NCBI RefSeq assembly: GCF_954871325.1
Contig: NC_088778.1
Span: 6,047,743 to 6,111,742, forward strand
Length of the DNA: 64,000 nucleotides
Direction of reading: 5' to 3'
Source: Gordionus sp. m RMFG-2023
Taxonomy: Eukaryota; Nematomorpha; Gordioida; Chordodea; Parachordodidae
Below, one piece after another: positions 22,971 through 34,748 of this stretch. The notes under the pieces are model-generated. The model made no database searches. It was not told the DNA's origin and saw only the letters and a program-made list of their open reading frames with translations. Each line of letters opens with the position of its first letter. Within the stretch, counting starts at the first letter, position 1. A program made the position numbers and the translations under genes.

Positions 22971-23880
22971 TAGTGTTGTAAACGAACGCGTTCCTTTTCT
23001 TTGATGAACGCGTTCAATTTTACGTTCGTTCAATTTTAAAAACACTTTTTATTTTTATTTATTTGAAAAATTAATATTAATCCGCATTTTTTAACAAAAA
23101 AGTCTTATGTTTTTATTTATTTGAAAAATTAATATTTAATCCAATTTTTTAACAAAAAAGTCTTATATTTTTTAATCAGCTGTTTTTACTTTTTCCTTTT
23201 TCATATTGCAATTAACGTATCATAGTGCTACTGCTAGAGAAGATAAGATTAAAGTTTATTAATTTGAATATTTTATATTTTAATTTAATAGATTAGCATT
23301 TGCATGGATATAAATATTTCATCATCAGATTCTGAAAATCAAAATTCAATATTAGATGAATTAGAATTACCATGGCCCAAATATCAAAAATATTTCACTG
23401 TTTTAAAATCAATTCCGAGATATCCTTTTTATTTGACGAGGAAGAAGAGGGTAGATTGGAGGATGATAATATAGCTCAATTTTTTGAAACAATGGATAAA
23501 ACATTAAATGTTTTTAATAAATTCCCCCTTTTAAAAGAATTGTTTATCAAGTATAACACCGCAATCCCTTCATCCGCCCCTGTTGAGCGAGTTTTTAGTA
23601 TAGCTAACGCTGTATCTGACAAGCGTTCATGCCTATCAGATGAAAATTTTGAAAAGCAATTAATATTAAAAATTAATAAGAAAATTTTTTTATAAATTAA
23701 TTTTTTTATCGCTCTATTATATTGTATTTATAATTATATTATCAAAATAAAACTAATATTTTTTATCATGGCTAATATATTGTGTTGAAAAATATAAGGC
23801 ATTTATTTATATTAAATTAAATTTAAAAAAAAATTTATCATAAAATTTTGAACGTATGAACGCGTTTAATAAATTATTAA
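22971..23880 (+). mobile_element. Internally deleted hAT transposon
   Basis: The left end TAGTGTTGTAAACGAACGCG is hAT-like and is followed by GAACGCGTT repeats. The right side has matching ATGAACGCGTTTA at about 23860 but stops before a full terminal repeat, so that end looks truncated and no target duplication can be shown. It encloses a shortened transposase. It shares long blocks with the remnant at 10490-11215. Confidence 0.8.
23304..23695 (+). pseudogene. hAT transposase remnant: N-terminus joined to C-terminal dimerisation domain
   Basis: The 5' part reads from ATG (23304) through acidic/serine residues to LPWPKYQKYF, a plausible transposase N-terminus. After a frame change, the 3' part has the hAT dimerisation signature: FPLLKELFIKYN, then AIPSSAPVERVFSIAN, then KRSCLSDENFEKQLILKIN, ending at the usual C-terminus. 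The BED finger and RNase H-like catalytic core are missing, so this is a deletion derivative without transposase activity. Confidence 0.85.
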
Positions 23881-24239
23881 GATCTTGGATGCTTGGAAAT
23901 TTTTAGATTGGGATTTTTTAATGTTAAATGTTAGTCTTATGTTATTATTTTTATAAAGTAATACATTTTACCCGTAGAATAATTGGTAAATCAGAATTTT
24001 ATCTAAATAAATAAATTAAAATATAGAGGAAATTGTAGTCCATAAATTTATAATATGTATAGAACAGATATGTTACATAGAAAATATAACATCCATAATA
24101 AATTTAAAAAATCATAAATATATTACCGTTAGATGGCGTAATATATTAAAAATTTAGTTTTTGATTAAAAAAAATATATGAATAATAGGAGCATAATTCT
24201 TTACTTTAGATCAATTTATTTGGTACAAGCTATATAATC

Positions 24240-25515
24240 ATAAAATGAAAAAAAATTTAAGTTTCCATCATTATTTTTTGAGTTATGATGTCAATTCTCA
24301 GTTTAGTCAAAAATATTTAGATTTTAGGGATTTTAAAAATGTTTTATTTTTTTGACTCATTTTGTGCAAACATACTCACATAAACATAAAATGAAAAAAA
24401 ATTTAAGTTTCCGTCATTATATTTTGAGTTATGATACCAATTCTCAGTTTAGTCAAAAATATTTAGATTTTTGAGATTTTAAAAATGTTTTATTTTTTTG
24501 ACTCATTTTGTGTAAACCTACTCCATAAACATAAAATGGAAAAAAATTTAAGTTTCCGTCATTATTTTTTGAGTTATAATGTCAATTCTCAGTTTAGTCA
24601 AAATTTTTTAGATTTTTAGGATTTTAAAAATATTTTATTTATTTGACTCGTTATGTGTAAACATACTCATATAAACATAAAATGGAAAAAATTTTAAGTT
24701 TCCATCATTATTTTTTGAAGTTATGATGTCAATTCTCAGATTAGTCAAAATTTTTTAGATTTTTGGGATTTTAAAAATATTTTATTTTTTTAAACTCATG
24801 TATGTGTAGACTAATTTATATAAACATAAAGTGAAAAAATTTTTAAGTTTCCATCATTATTTTTTGAGTTATGATGTCAATTCTCAGATTAGTCAAAATT
24901 TTATAGATTTTTGGGATTTTAAAAATATTTTCTTTTTTTGACTTATTAAGTGTAGACTAACTTATATACATAATATGAAAAAAATTTTAATTTTCCATCA
25001 TTATTAATTGAAGTTATGATGTCAATTCTCAGTTTAGTCAAAATTTTTTAGATTTTTGGAATTTTAAAAATATTTTATTTTTTTTACTCAGTATGTGTAG
25101 ACTAATTTATATAAACATAAAGTGAAAAAAATTTTAAGTTTCCATCATTATTTTTTGAGTAATGATGTCAATTCTCAGTTTAGTCAAAAAATTTTAGATT
25201 TTTGGGATTTTAAAAATATTTTATTTTTTGACTAATTATGTGGAAACTTATATAAACATAAAATGAAAAAAATTCATTATATTTTGAGTTATGATTTCAA
25301 TTCTCAATTTAGTCAATATTTTTTAGATTTTTGGGATTTTAAAAATATTTTATTTTTTTGACTCATTAAGTGTAGACTAACTTATATAAATAAAATGAAA
25401 AATAATTTAAGTTTCCAACATTATTTTGAGTTATGATGTCAATTCTCAGATTAGTCAAAATTTTTTAGATTTTTGGGATTTTAAAAATATTTTATTTTTT
25501 TGACTCATAAATAAA
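24240..25515. repeat. ~120-bp tandem array, left arm of copy A
   Basis: Each unit runs AAAATGAAAAAAATTTAAG, TTTCCATCATTATTTTTTGA, GTTATGATGTCAATTCTCAG, TTTAGTCAAAATTTTTTAGA, a TTTTAAAAATATTTTATTTT block, TTGACTCATTTTGTGTAAAC and TTATATAAACAT. About ten copies with mutual divergence. Confidence 0.9.
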
Positions 25516-26059
25516 TGCATTCATTAATTTATAGTTGTTATTGAATCGGAAAACTAGTTTACTTCAGTTAAAACTTAAGGGCCTTTAAAAGAGCCGTTGG
25601 GTATTCATTGGTCTTAAAATAGACCATTGGGTATTTTTAAAGTTTGTCGTAAATTAGGATATGAAGAGCGGTACAATTTTATTTGAACTACAAATGTTTT
25701 TTAATGAATATGGCGGTCAAATGTTGTTATTAATTATTTTTAGATTAAATGACTTACATAATTATGTTGCACACCTGTGGCTTTAATAATCTTTATTGTA
25801 TAAATTAAATATAAAAACTGAAGTGAGACTTAAACAAATTTCAAAGTTTAAAAGTTAATAATTTTTATAAAATTAGTAAATATCATTACATGAAACGATA
25901 CTCGAAATATTATTGCACTTACATAATATTTTATTCACCATTCTATAAAAGTTATTTACAGATATGGGAAAAAGTTATGAACACCGTCTCCATCTATAGT
26001 ATTTCCAGAAAACCTTCTCCATCAAGAGTATTTCCTCTCTTTATAATATCTTCTCCGTC

Positions 26060-26640
26060 TATTGTATTTAAACCGACTTATTTTGTATGAAGAGTTAAAA
26101 AATCATCCAATTGAAGTTCAATCTAAAATTTTTTCAGAATATTTATATATACCACTCTCTCCGTCCAATCAGCTTTCGACATCTATAACACTTTATCCGT
26201 CTAAAATACCTTTAGACATTAAAGCTACCCCTATTGAAGAAAGTTCTATGGCAGGGGAAAGTTTTAATAAATTTGGTTAATATTTTAAAACTGTCTCTAT
26301 TTTTACATCCTATAAAAGTATTGAATTTAATACCTAATGGGGTAAAAAAATAATAAAATTTTGTAATTAATAATAAATTTAAAATAATATAAAATGTTAG
26401 CGAAAAATCAGCCTTAGAAGATAATTACGGAGTCTGGACTGGAAAGCCAAGAGGATCGAATATAATTTATTTTTTAAAGAAAAGCAAATTAAAAATCATA
26501 ATATTTTACAATTACTTAAGCCTCAGCCAAATATTGACAATATGGTATTTCTTCATCGTTACTATAATGCGTTAAGAAATTGTGAAAAATATAAGAGAAG
26601 GATTTCTTATTTGGTTATAATTCAAAAAATAATGGCGGAA
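26060..26640 (+). other. Core of foldback copy A, possible captured coding scrap
   Basis: Shared with copy B (43385-43920, inverted). A 72-residue frame (26062-26280) contains YEELKNHPIEVQSKIFSEYL and LSPSNQLSTSITLYPSK. Further right KEKQIKNHNIL and HRYYNALRNCEKYKRRISYL are readable. Both stretches keep protein-like composition in the two copies but are interrupted. I do not recognise the protein; it could be the transposon's own lost gene or a captured host exon. Confidence 0.4.
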
Positions 26641-27095
26641 ACTTAAAATTTTTTTTATTTTATGTTTATATAAGTTAGTTTACACAAAATTAGTCAAATA
26701 AATAAAATGTTTTTAAAATCTCAAAAATTTTGACTAAACTGAGAATTGATCATATTCATAACTCAAAAAATAATGACGGAAACTTAAATTTTTTTTTCAT
26801 TTTATGTTTATATGAGTAAATTTACACAAAATGATTCAAAAAATAAAACATTTTTAAAATCTCAAAAATCTAAATATTTTTGCTAAACTGAGAATTAACA
26901 TTATAACTCAAAGAAAAATGACTGAAACTTAAATTTTTTTCATTTTATGTTTATATGATTTAGTTTACACAAAATGAGTCAAAAAAATAAAATATTTTTA
27001 AAATCCCAAAAATCTAAAAAATTTTGACTAAACTGAGAATTGACATCATAACTCAAAAAATAATGATGGAAACTTAAAATTTTTTTCATTTTATG
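26640..27095. repeat. ~120-bp tandem array, right arm of copy A (inverted)
   Basis: About four units of the same sequence as the left arm, reverse-complemented (AAACTGAGAATTGACATCATAACTC-type blocks). Confidence 0.9.
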
Positions 27096-27259
27096 ATTAT
27101 ATAGCTTGTACCAAATAAATTAATCCAAAATAAATATTATGCTCGTATAATTCATACTTTTTTTAATTAACCATAAATAAATTTATACCTGTCTATTCTC
27201 AGTTTCCTGTCCATTCTCAGTTCACCTGTCAATTCTCAGTTTAGTTACACACTTAAGTT

Positions 27260-27745
27260 TGCTTATACGCGAAGATTTTTAAGATATATAATAAATTGAT
27301 AAAATCTCTTCATTTATTATAAAATTAAGATTTATAGCAATATATTAACAAGAATATATATAATGTTTTCTTATTTTTATATAAGAAAATTAATGTTATA
27401 TTCGACATAATACTCTATTTGTTCCTATTTAATTAAAATTATTTTTGTTTTATCTGATACTTTATTTTTATGAGATGAAATTGTGTCAAGAGTGGTCAAC
27501 CAAATCTTCAACCCTAGTAATGACTCAAGCATTCATATGACCATCTTAATATAGTTTGTTAGTTAAAATTTTTATGATATATAAGCTGTAGAAACAAGAA
27601 TTGAATTTTACAGGGTTATGGATGTAAAAATTGAGAAAAATCTTAAACTTAATATTTATTTTATTCTCCATTTTAATGTCATGCAATAGATTTAAATATT
27701 TAGTAAAAACTTTGATAATTAATGATGATTATCAATTAATTTCTA
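27260..27745. other. AT-rich spacer
   Basis: No gene or repeat recognised. Confidence 0.4.
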
Positions 27746-27750
27746 CTCAT

Positions 27751-28228
27751 CAGGGTTCTGGACTCCAGGCCTGAGTTTAAGATCCTTAATCCGGTACTAA
27801 ATAGGAACCCTTAAATATAGATTTATTAACCTGAACCAATTTTCTTTTGAATCTAGGTCTAGACCAGGTTCAGGAATTTCAATTGTTTTATGATTGATTT
27901 AAAACAAAAGTATAAAATATTTGTTTATATCCAAGCTTGATATTTGTTTTTATTCCTAATGCTTTAATATACCATTGTTCTACCTTTTTCAAATTTTTTC
28001 TAGTTAAATTTTTAAATGTAATGCAAATGGCTATTGAAAACATTTTTACAAAATAAACTTACATACTTCATTCTTCTCTATCAATAGTTTGTGTAATTCC
28101 CTTAGTACCAAACCTGGAACGAATTTGAATTAGTCTGGACTTTCCTTAATTGAATTCCATTCCTTAAAAAGTATTAAACCTGGACCCATATGAAACTTGT
28201 TAAATATGATTTTGGGTCCAGAACCCTG
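27751..28228. mobile_element. MITE with CAGGGTTCTGGACTCC ends
   Basis: Inverted terminal repeats CAGGGTTCTGGACTCC and GGGTCCAGAACCCTG, 478 bp apart, with inner inverted blocks (GGTTCAGG and the CCTGGAAC-type sequence). The 8-bp flanks CTACTCAT / CTATTTAA match only partly, so the hAT assignment is tentative. Confidence 0.7.
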
Positions 28229-28449
28229 CTATTTAATATAAAATATTATACCAAAACAAATATGAAATATTACCTCTTGATTTTTATAAAGAATTTATTT
28301 TTATTTTTAATTCATTTTATAGCTGTGAATATTATATTCAATCAGGCAAAAAAATATGAATATGGTGAAAATAACATTCATATTTTCTCAGACTGGGGCT
28401 ATATTTTATTATGTTATCCTGCATGCTGGGCTGATGGGTTGGCTTATAT

Positions 28450-28837
28450 TAGAGATCTGCAAAAGTAGGTCTGACCCATACCCAGAAATTTGGACCAATC
28501 CAAACAGACTTTGGGCCTGTTTTCCAAAAAATAAATTGGGTTTGGGCTGGGTGGGACCTAATATTTTTTTAAAAAATTTTCTGGGTTGGGTCGGGTTTTG
28601 GAATTTTTTTTTAATATATCTAAATTTATCAAATTTATGTTGAATTAATAATATAAAATGAAAATATTTTATTTTATTTATAGAAACTAGGCGCCACATA
28701 ACATATATCATTTATTTTAAGTAATTATAAAAATGAATTTCTATATTTAAATAAATTTGTGCTGGGTCGGGCCGGCATAACTTTTTAAAAAATATTTCTG
28801 GCCAGGCTTAAAAAATCAGGCCCGATGCAGATCACTA
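28450..28837. mobile_element. hAT-type MITE, 388 bp, GGGTC-rich
   Basis: Ends TAGAGATCTGCA and TGCAGATCACTA are inverted repeats. The flanking octamers GCTTATAT (28442-28449) and GTTTATAT (28838-28845) match at 7 of 8, a typical hAT duplication. The interior contains repeated GGGTTGGGTCGGG-like motifs. Reading frames across it on both strands are not genes. Confidence 0.85.
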
Positions 28838-29178
28838 GTTTATATTATTTTAATTCTAAAATAATTTAATGTAACTACTTATTTTTTTAAGAATGTAACG
28901 GTAACTAAATACTTTTTAAAATAATTTTTGATAAAAATACTAATTACCTAATAAATATCGTGTACTAATTTGAAATAAAAAGTAAAATTCCATTTTATAT
29001 AAATAATTACATTGGACATGGTTGGTAAGTGATATTATATTTATGGGTAAGCTGAAGGTAATTTCCCAGAAAAAAATTCTCCTGAAAGAGAATTCCCAGA
29101 AAAAACAGATAGGAGATTATTTCCCTGAAATTGTCAAGTTTTATTTTTGTAAATTTTAATTTCGTTTATTAATATAAA

Positions 29179-29755
29179 TTGTCTGTATCATTCGCAAATT
29201 CTAAGAGAGAAAATCTGAATAATTCCTTAAGTTTCTGTAATCGCATTAACGCCTTGTCAGTGAATATCCTCAGTGCTGCCGGATGGAGACGACCTCAAGA
29301 CTGGTCTCCAGGTCATCCTGATCAGGAAAAACAACAGCATGACATTGGGAGTGAGACCCGTGGATGAAAATCAGCCACCGACCCCCTGAGTTCGGTGCAA
29401 GAAGTGCTACAACTGCCAGGAGGAGGGCTTCCCTGCCATCCAGGAAGGTCCGCGTGCCAATGGGAGTAGTGTCGGAAAATCCGCGAGTGGGAACTAACGA
29501 TGGTCGGAAACGTACGTACCGTGAGATGGAACCGGGAGAGCCAACGACCTCAGTTCCCTTAAGGCCTAATACGAATATCGATCGGAATCCTCCAACTATT
29601 CAAAATTACGACGCTCGTGTCCAGCCCCAGAACGGATCTCGAGGTCCGAATGAGGGAGACCTGCTGCAAAGAGCTGTGGCGACTTTGGCCACAGAGGCCC
29701 CTCCGCCAGTCGGTACTGATGAATTCTGGGGAAACCCCATGTCCGCTTAAGGAGA
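29179..29755 (+). CDS. GC-rich coding island, unrecognised (possibly a decayed gag-like ORF)
   Basis: From about 29260 the DNA becomes markedly richer in G and C than anything nearby, with an open frame of 128 residues (29364-29750). The product is hydrophilic and Pro/Arg/Gly-rich (for example PGEPTTSVPLRPNTNIDRNP) with no hydrophobic segments. In another frame CKKCYNCQEEG at about 29397-29430 resembles the first half of a CCHC zinc knuckle, which hints at a retroelement nucleocapsid, but the H and last C are not seen. Composition unlike its neighbours suggests either transferred or recently inserted sequence. I cannot assign a function. Confidence 0.35.
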
Positions 29756-29891
29756 TTAGTCGCGGCTTTATTCTTATGGCATTAAAGTAAGCTAACTTAT
29801 TTTTTTTTTGCACCACATCTCAGTCGCGAATATATAGTTGCATTTTTGTATATAAATAAATAATGTTAGTACATGTTATATATTTTTTATA

Positions 29892-29922
29892 GGCATGCCA
29901 TCCCATAAAGAGGTGGCATGCC
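29892..29922. other. Hairpin 1 (31 nt)
   Basis: GGCATGCCATC pairs with GGTGGCATGCC: eleven pairs including one T-G, with a 9-nt loop. It lies 140 bp after the GC-rich ORF. Confidence 0.85.
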
Positions 29923-29955
29923 GTATTTTTATATATATATTCATATTACATAATG

Positions 29956-29986
29956 CCAATCAACCGATTTAAATAAGGTTGATTGG
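29956..29986. other. Hairpin 2 (31 nt)
   Basis: CCAATCAACC pairs perfectly with GGTTGATTGG across an 11-nt AT loop. Same total length as the preceding hairpin but unrelated stem sequence. Confidence 0.85.
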
Positions 29987-30004
29987 ATTATAATTAACAT
30001 TGAA

Positions 30005-30032
30005 GAACACGTGATAAAAAATATTCGTGTTC
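30005..30032. other. Hairpin 3 (28 nt)
   Basis: GAACACG pairs with CGTGTTC around a 14-nt AT-rich loop. Third in the row of hairpins after the GC-rich ORF. Confidence 0.7.
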
Positions 30033-30039
30033 GATTATA

Positions 30040-30685
30040 ATTGTAAAATAACATTATTAAAAAATTATGAGATTTTTTTTCCTGATATATTTTGATTATT
30101 GAAATTCTTGTAGATTATTCGTGTTTTTTCTGATATTTTTGATGATTATAAAATTAGCTTTTTTTATACATGATATATTATTATGAAATATTCATATTTT
30201 GGTTTTATATTTTGTGTATCGAAATTGTTGAAACTAAATAAAGAAAATTAACATCATCCAATCGTTTCAATTTAATTGCAAAGTAAGTTTAGGAAAGGTT
30301 GGAAGTAAGGGGTGTGTAACTTTTACAGTAAAATATTATTTCTGAAGATGCACTATTAACAGGGCGGTAAAATTTTGAAAAAATTGTATTCAAATATAAA
30401 TTATTTATTAAATACACTTCAAAAAATATACTGGAATATGAAAATACGTTTTAAAAAGTTAATTTAAATATTAAAACTAGTGCTATATAGTTACTTCAAA
30501 AAAGTAAAGTCGTTATTAATATTGAAGAAAAGGAACGCTATTCATTGCCTACTTCTGGGGGTAACGTGTAGCCCGTTTTTTTTCCATTTTTTTATACCAA
30601 ATATTTTTTATTATTATTTTTAAAAATATCTAAAATTGGCAATAATACTTAAAGTTAAACATATAATTTTTGATTATTAAACATT
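30040..30685. other. AT-rich spacer
   Basis: No gene recognised. Confidence 0.4.
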
Positions 30686-30689
30686 TTCT

Positions 30690-31476
30690 AAAAACATCAA
30701 ATATCTGCTGTACATAATCGATATCTGTATCTAGATACACTTATATCAAAGTATCTGCATCTAGATACTATTTTAGACGTTTTTTATCTTAAAAATAAAT
30801 ATATTTGAATGAAAAATTTACCTGATCTCATATGAGCATAAAATTTAAATAAATATATATTGAAAAATATTAAGACTAGTATAATGAAAATTAAAAAATA
30901 CATATACAAAATATTAACTTATATATAAAAAAAAATATATAAATGTTCATTAAATATTTTTTTCCCTCACATTTAATTAAACCTATAGATATTAGTTCAA
31001 GATTGTGAAGGATATTCTTATCATTTAAGGAATATAATCCTTGCTTAACCATAACGCCCCATAATTATTAGAAACAATACCATTGTAGCACAAAATTATT
31101 TTAAGCAAATAAATTTATTTATAATTTTTTAAAATAATTTTATAAATACCACTAACTTTTAATGAATAAACTATAAATTTAATGTAAAATTTTTTATTTT
31201 TAAATAAATGCGCATTTTAAATGAGAATTTGTTCGAAAGAACGATAAAAATAGTGGTATTGACATTTTTTTTATAATTAAATGAAAACAAAATATTAAAA
31301 TGTTGTTTATGTATTTTGTGCTCTCTTAATAAGTGTTTCTGTTCGAGACGGCGAACCCTGTATATAAGTATGATAAACATTGTATCTAGATACATTTTTA
31401 AATTGTACTATCTAAATATGCTTTTATACGATGTATCTGTGTCGATTCATTTAAAAAGTATCTTTTAGCAACTCTG
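30690..31476. repeat. Probable hAT-related non-autonomous repeat
   Basis: GTATCTAGATAC-type motifs cluster near 30720-30780 and 31375-31460, and the right edge ends AGCAACTCTG, like the CAGAGTTG termini seen elsewhere in the window. No matching left terminus or duplication was found, so boundaries are uncertain. Confidence 0.4.
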
Positions 31477-31479
31477 ATA

Positions 31480-32890
31480 CAATTAGTATTGTTTTACAGT
31501 GCGTATAATAAATTGCAGAAAGGATGAAATCGCTTTTATGATCTTGGCTATTAGAAATTATATTTAGCTTTCACTATTTATTAATTTTTGATGAATTCCA
31601 TTCATAATTGTCAAATTAAATTTAGAATATGTTGTCGTTGTCATAGAATCCCTGCAAAAATATCTTATAAATATAATAGCTTTATATAAAAACTTATTTT
31701 CCCAATTACTATATCCTTATCTTCAAAAAAATCCTTGTGTTTTCGCTTTCAATAATACTCATTTTAAATTAAAATAGGATTTAAAATGGGAGATGTTAAT
31801 ATTTTTTGGCGAACTCTTGTCACAAATTTAATAAAATAATTAAATATGGATTTACATTTTATAATTTAATTTGTAATAAAAATGTATTTGAATTAGTCTG
31901 AAAATCGTGATAAATATAAAAACTTTTATATTTTTTAGAATTTAAAATACATATACTACAAGTATTCGCGTTACTGCCCACTGACTATTAAGTTGCGATT
32001 TTCTCTCTCGAATTTTTTAGTTATATTATATTTTCAGTGAAGAAGAAATATCGAAAAATGGCGTTTTTCACAAATATTATTTTAACTTTATTTTGAAGAA
32101 ATGAGTAAAAATATGTTAACATCCTTAAAGTATATTATTTCAATTAGGGTTCTGGAGTGAACCAACGAAGAAATAGGAATCGAAGTAGCCATAAAGAGAG
32201 TTTTTTAAAGGGAGAGTCATATTTTTAAAATAATATTCAAAAAGTATAATACACATTTTGGTAAAGATAATTTGAAACTTATTTATAAAATTTTTATTAT
32301 TTCGATCTTCAAAAAATTTGAACAAAAATCTTTGAGAGAGATTATTTATCAAATTTACCTAAAAATTCTAATTATTTGTTTGTAATTTTTATGTATATAA
32401 AATTTTTTCAAACTCAATACTGTTTTAAATTTAACTTAACATTAAGATATCGAAAATTTTATGAGGTTATTATCGCGAAGACAAATAGCGAACTATTTTA
32501 CTAATCAAATATAGCGAAATTATTATCGCTAAGTCAATATTGGGATAAAAGCAATATCGCAGTAGTCGGTAATAGTGTCTATTTTCTTAAAATAAATAGT
32601 TCTATGGGAAAAATATTTATTGTTTCATATATTTTTCTTAGCTATTTATCTTTAAAATGACTATCCGTTTTCTAAATTCAGTTTATATCTGAGCATTGAG
32701 AAATAATTCCGGACATTCAGGGTTTTTTCTGAGCATTGAGTAGATTTTTTTTTAGCATTTCAGTTTTAATTCTGAGCTATTCAATAGGTCAATTTTAACT
32801 ATTGTGATTACATGAATTATATAGCTAATTTGACTATTAGGAAAATTAAAAAATTAATGTTTATTTAAGCTTTTTTATATATTTTTTTAT
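31480..32890. other. AT-rich spacer
   Basis: No supported gene. A 70-residue minus-strand frame near 32140-32352 is Phe/Asn-rich and looks like chance. Confidence 0.4.
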
Positions 32891-32895
32891 ACTAT

Positions 32896-34090
32896 TACTA
32901 GCTAATAACCCGTCAAGAATAACGGGGTTGAGGGGTAATTAGTTAGTTTGTGTATATGGTACTAAATATGCTTTATATTAAAATTTAGGAGAAAAATAAA
33001 ATTGTTGCAATGTAACCCTTGAGCATTGAGAGTATATTAGAAATAAAAATTTAAATTTGTGATAGGAATCATATTGGGTAAATTTAAAAATAGAGATGCT
33101 TCAAAATTTTTGAATTTTAAATATGGGCTAGACATTGCCCTCAAAATTTTGTTTTGCAGACTCAGATAAGCGTGATCAAAAAACCACGTCCCATGCAACT
33201 TTCCCAAAATTTTGCCATTTATTTCTATTGTAATTTAATAACAATATCTTAAATTTAATAAAAATTTTAATTTGTGATAGAAATCATATTGGGTAAAATT
33301 TAAAATAGATATGCTTGAAAATCTTTTAATTTTAAATATGGACCAGACATTGGCCTGAAATTTTTTTTTCTCAAACCAGGCCAACCCATAATAATTTTGT
33401 AATTTTTTTCCCAAGCCTGGAGTTAGGTAAGTATCTGAAAACCATATTGTTTGGAAAATTTTCTCAAGCCCGTCAAAGACCATAATAATTTTTTTAGTTG
33501 AGAAAATAAAATATATAAAAGTCATAATTCATTTAAAAATAAAATCAGAATATGAAAGTTGCATGGGCTTGGTTTTTTAATCAGGGATGGCGATTTCTGC
33601 AAAAAAAAATTTTCAGCCTAATGTCTAGCCCATATTTAAAATTAAAAAATTTTCAAGCATTTCTATTTTATATTTTACCCAATATGATTTCTATCACAAA
33701 TCTAAATTTTATTCTAAATATAAAATTAAATTTAAGACATTTTTATTAAATTACAATAAAAATAAAAATAAATGGCAAAATTTTATGAAAGTTGCATGCG
33801 ACTTGGTTTTTTGATCAGGCCTGGCTATGTCTGCAAAAAAAAAATTTCAGGTCAATGTCTAGCCCATATATTCAAATATTTTGAGGCATCTCTATTTTTA
33901 ATTTTACCCAATATGATTCCTATCACAAATATAAATTTTGATATTTCTAATACATGCTCACGGTATACATTGTGACAATTTTACCTCTTTTTCTCCTAAA
34001 TTTTAATATTTATATAAAATTTAATAATAAAGTATATTTGGTACCATACTCACAAACTAAATAATTACCTTTCAACCCCGTCAGCTAGTA
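32896..34090. mobile_element. 1.2 kb palindromic (foldback) element
   Basis: The ends TACTAGCT / AGCTAGTA sit outside ACGGGGTTGAGGGGTAATTA and its complement. The two halves are inverted copies of each other for more than 500 bp each, sharing ATCATATTGGGTAAA and GGGCTAGACATTGCC blocks, and a second partial copy of the inner block lies within. TA at each tip would fit a TA target (Tc1/mariner-like), but that is a guess. No coding capacity; short frames across it are shadows. Confidence 0.8.
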
Positions 34091-34099
34091 TGGTAATAA

Positions 34100-34635
34100 A
34101 CGGCTAAATTTTTAAAATATCAGCTATTAATTAATATATATATAATAAATATTTTAAATTATATTCAAGTTGGTGCATGCTTAAAACATACGCCTTTGAG
34201 TGGTTCGACTCTAGTAAAGAGCAAAAAAATAACATTACACTATAAATCCTTAAATTTTAAATACATTAGAAAGATATGCAAACGATCATGTTTTGATTAA
34301 GGAGATTATATATATTAGATATGCGAAATGTTTGAGAAAAACATTACAGACGATGTAAACTTTAATTTTTTAAAGAGAGTTATTTTGTGTGGAGATAATT
34401 AAACATTAATTTTTTCTTGTACGATTTACACAATTATTATTTTATGGTACTTGTTAATTTTCTACTATCATTTTTTTCATTATTTTTTAATTCTTATGTA
34501 GCCCTTACTTAATAAAATTTCTTACTGCTTGTCAATTGTTATTCTCAATATCTTTACAATGGTTAAAAAATCTTCTCTTTTTACAGAAACTTTTAGTGTT
34601 TAAATGATTCGATTTATCCGAATTTAAATTAAGAT
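34100..34635. other. AT-rich spacer
   Basis: No gene recognised. Confidence 0.4.
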
Positions 34636-34639
34636 TTTA

Positions 34640-34748
34640 GCCAAAATAATATTACCCAAGCCTGGAGTTAATAGATGTGGAAACCTTTCTGCCATCTATG
34701 CGATAAATCTCCAGGCCTGTAATATTTTTGGATAAAATTAGGTTAACT
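34640..34748. repeat. Small palindromic MITE
   Basis: Arms CCAAAATAATATTACCCAAG with CCTGGAG and their complement (CTCCAGGCCTGTAATATTTTTGG) flank a centre containing ATAGATG/CATCTAT. About 110 bp. Confidence 0.7.

Larger units (their letters stand above)
23975..27250. mobile_element. Foldback-like element, copy A, with tandem-array inverted arms
   Basis: The left arm (about 24240-25515) is about ten tandem copies of a ~120-bp unit. The right arm (about 26640-27095) is about four copies in opposite orientation. Outside the arrays both sides share a unique block (TTTGGTACAAGCTATATAATC on the left, its complement on the right near 27100). The right terminus ends TTAGTTACAC at 27250, preceded by three iterons of TGTCnATTCTCAGTTT. 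The core (25520-26640) has no convincing gene. Architecture recalls Drosophila FB and Galileo elements, whose inverted ends are also internally repetitive; relation to them is inference. The left terminus seems lost. Confidence 0.8.

Noticed and set aside
24240-27095. CRISPR-like array
   Set aside because: Units are ~120 bp without unique spacers, occur in inverted arms and the DNA is animal.
28190-28711. Three overlapping frames near 28.2-28.7 kb
   Set aside because: They run through MITE sequence with inverted-repeat structure and show no protein family features.
33235-33975. Three frames of 65-96 residues
   Set aside because: They are translations of the palindromic element at 32.9-34.1 kb.
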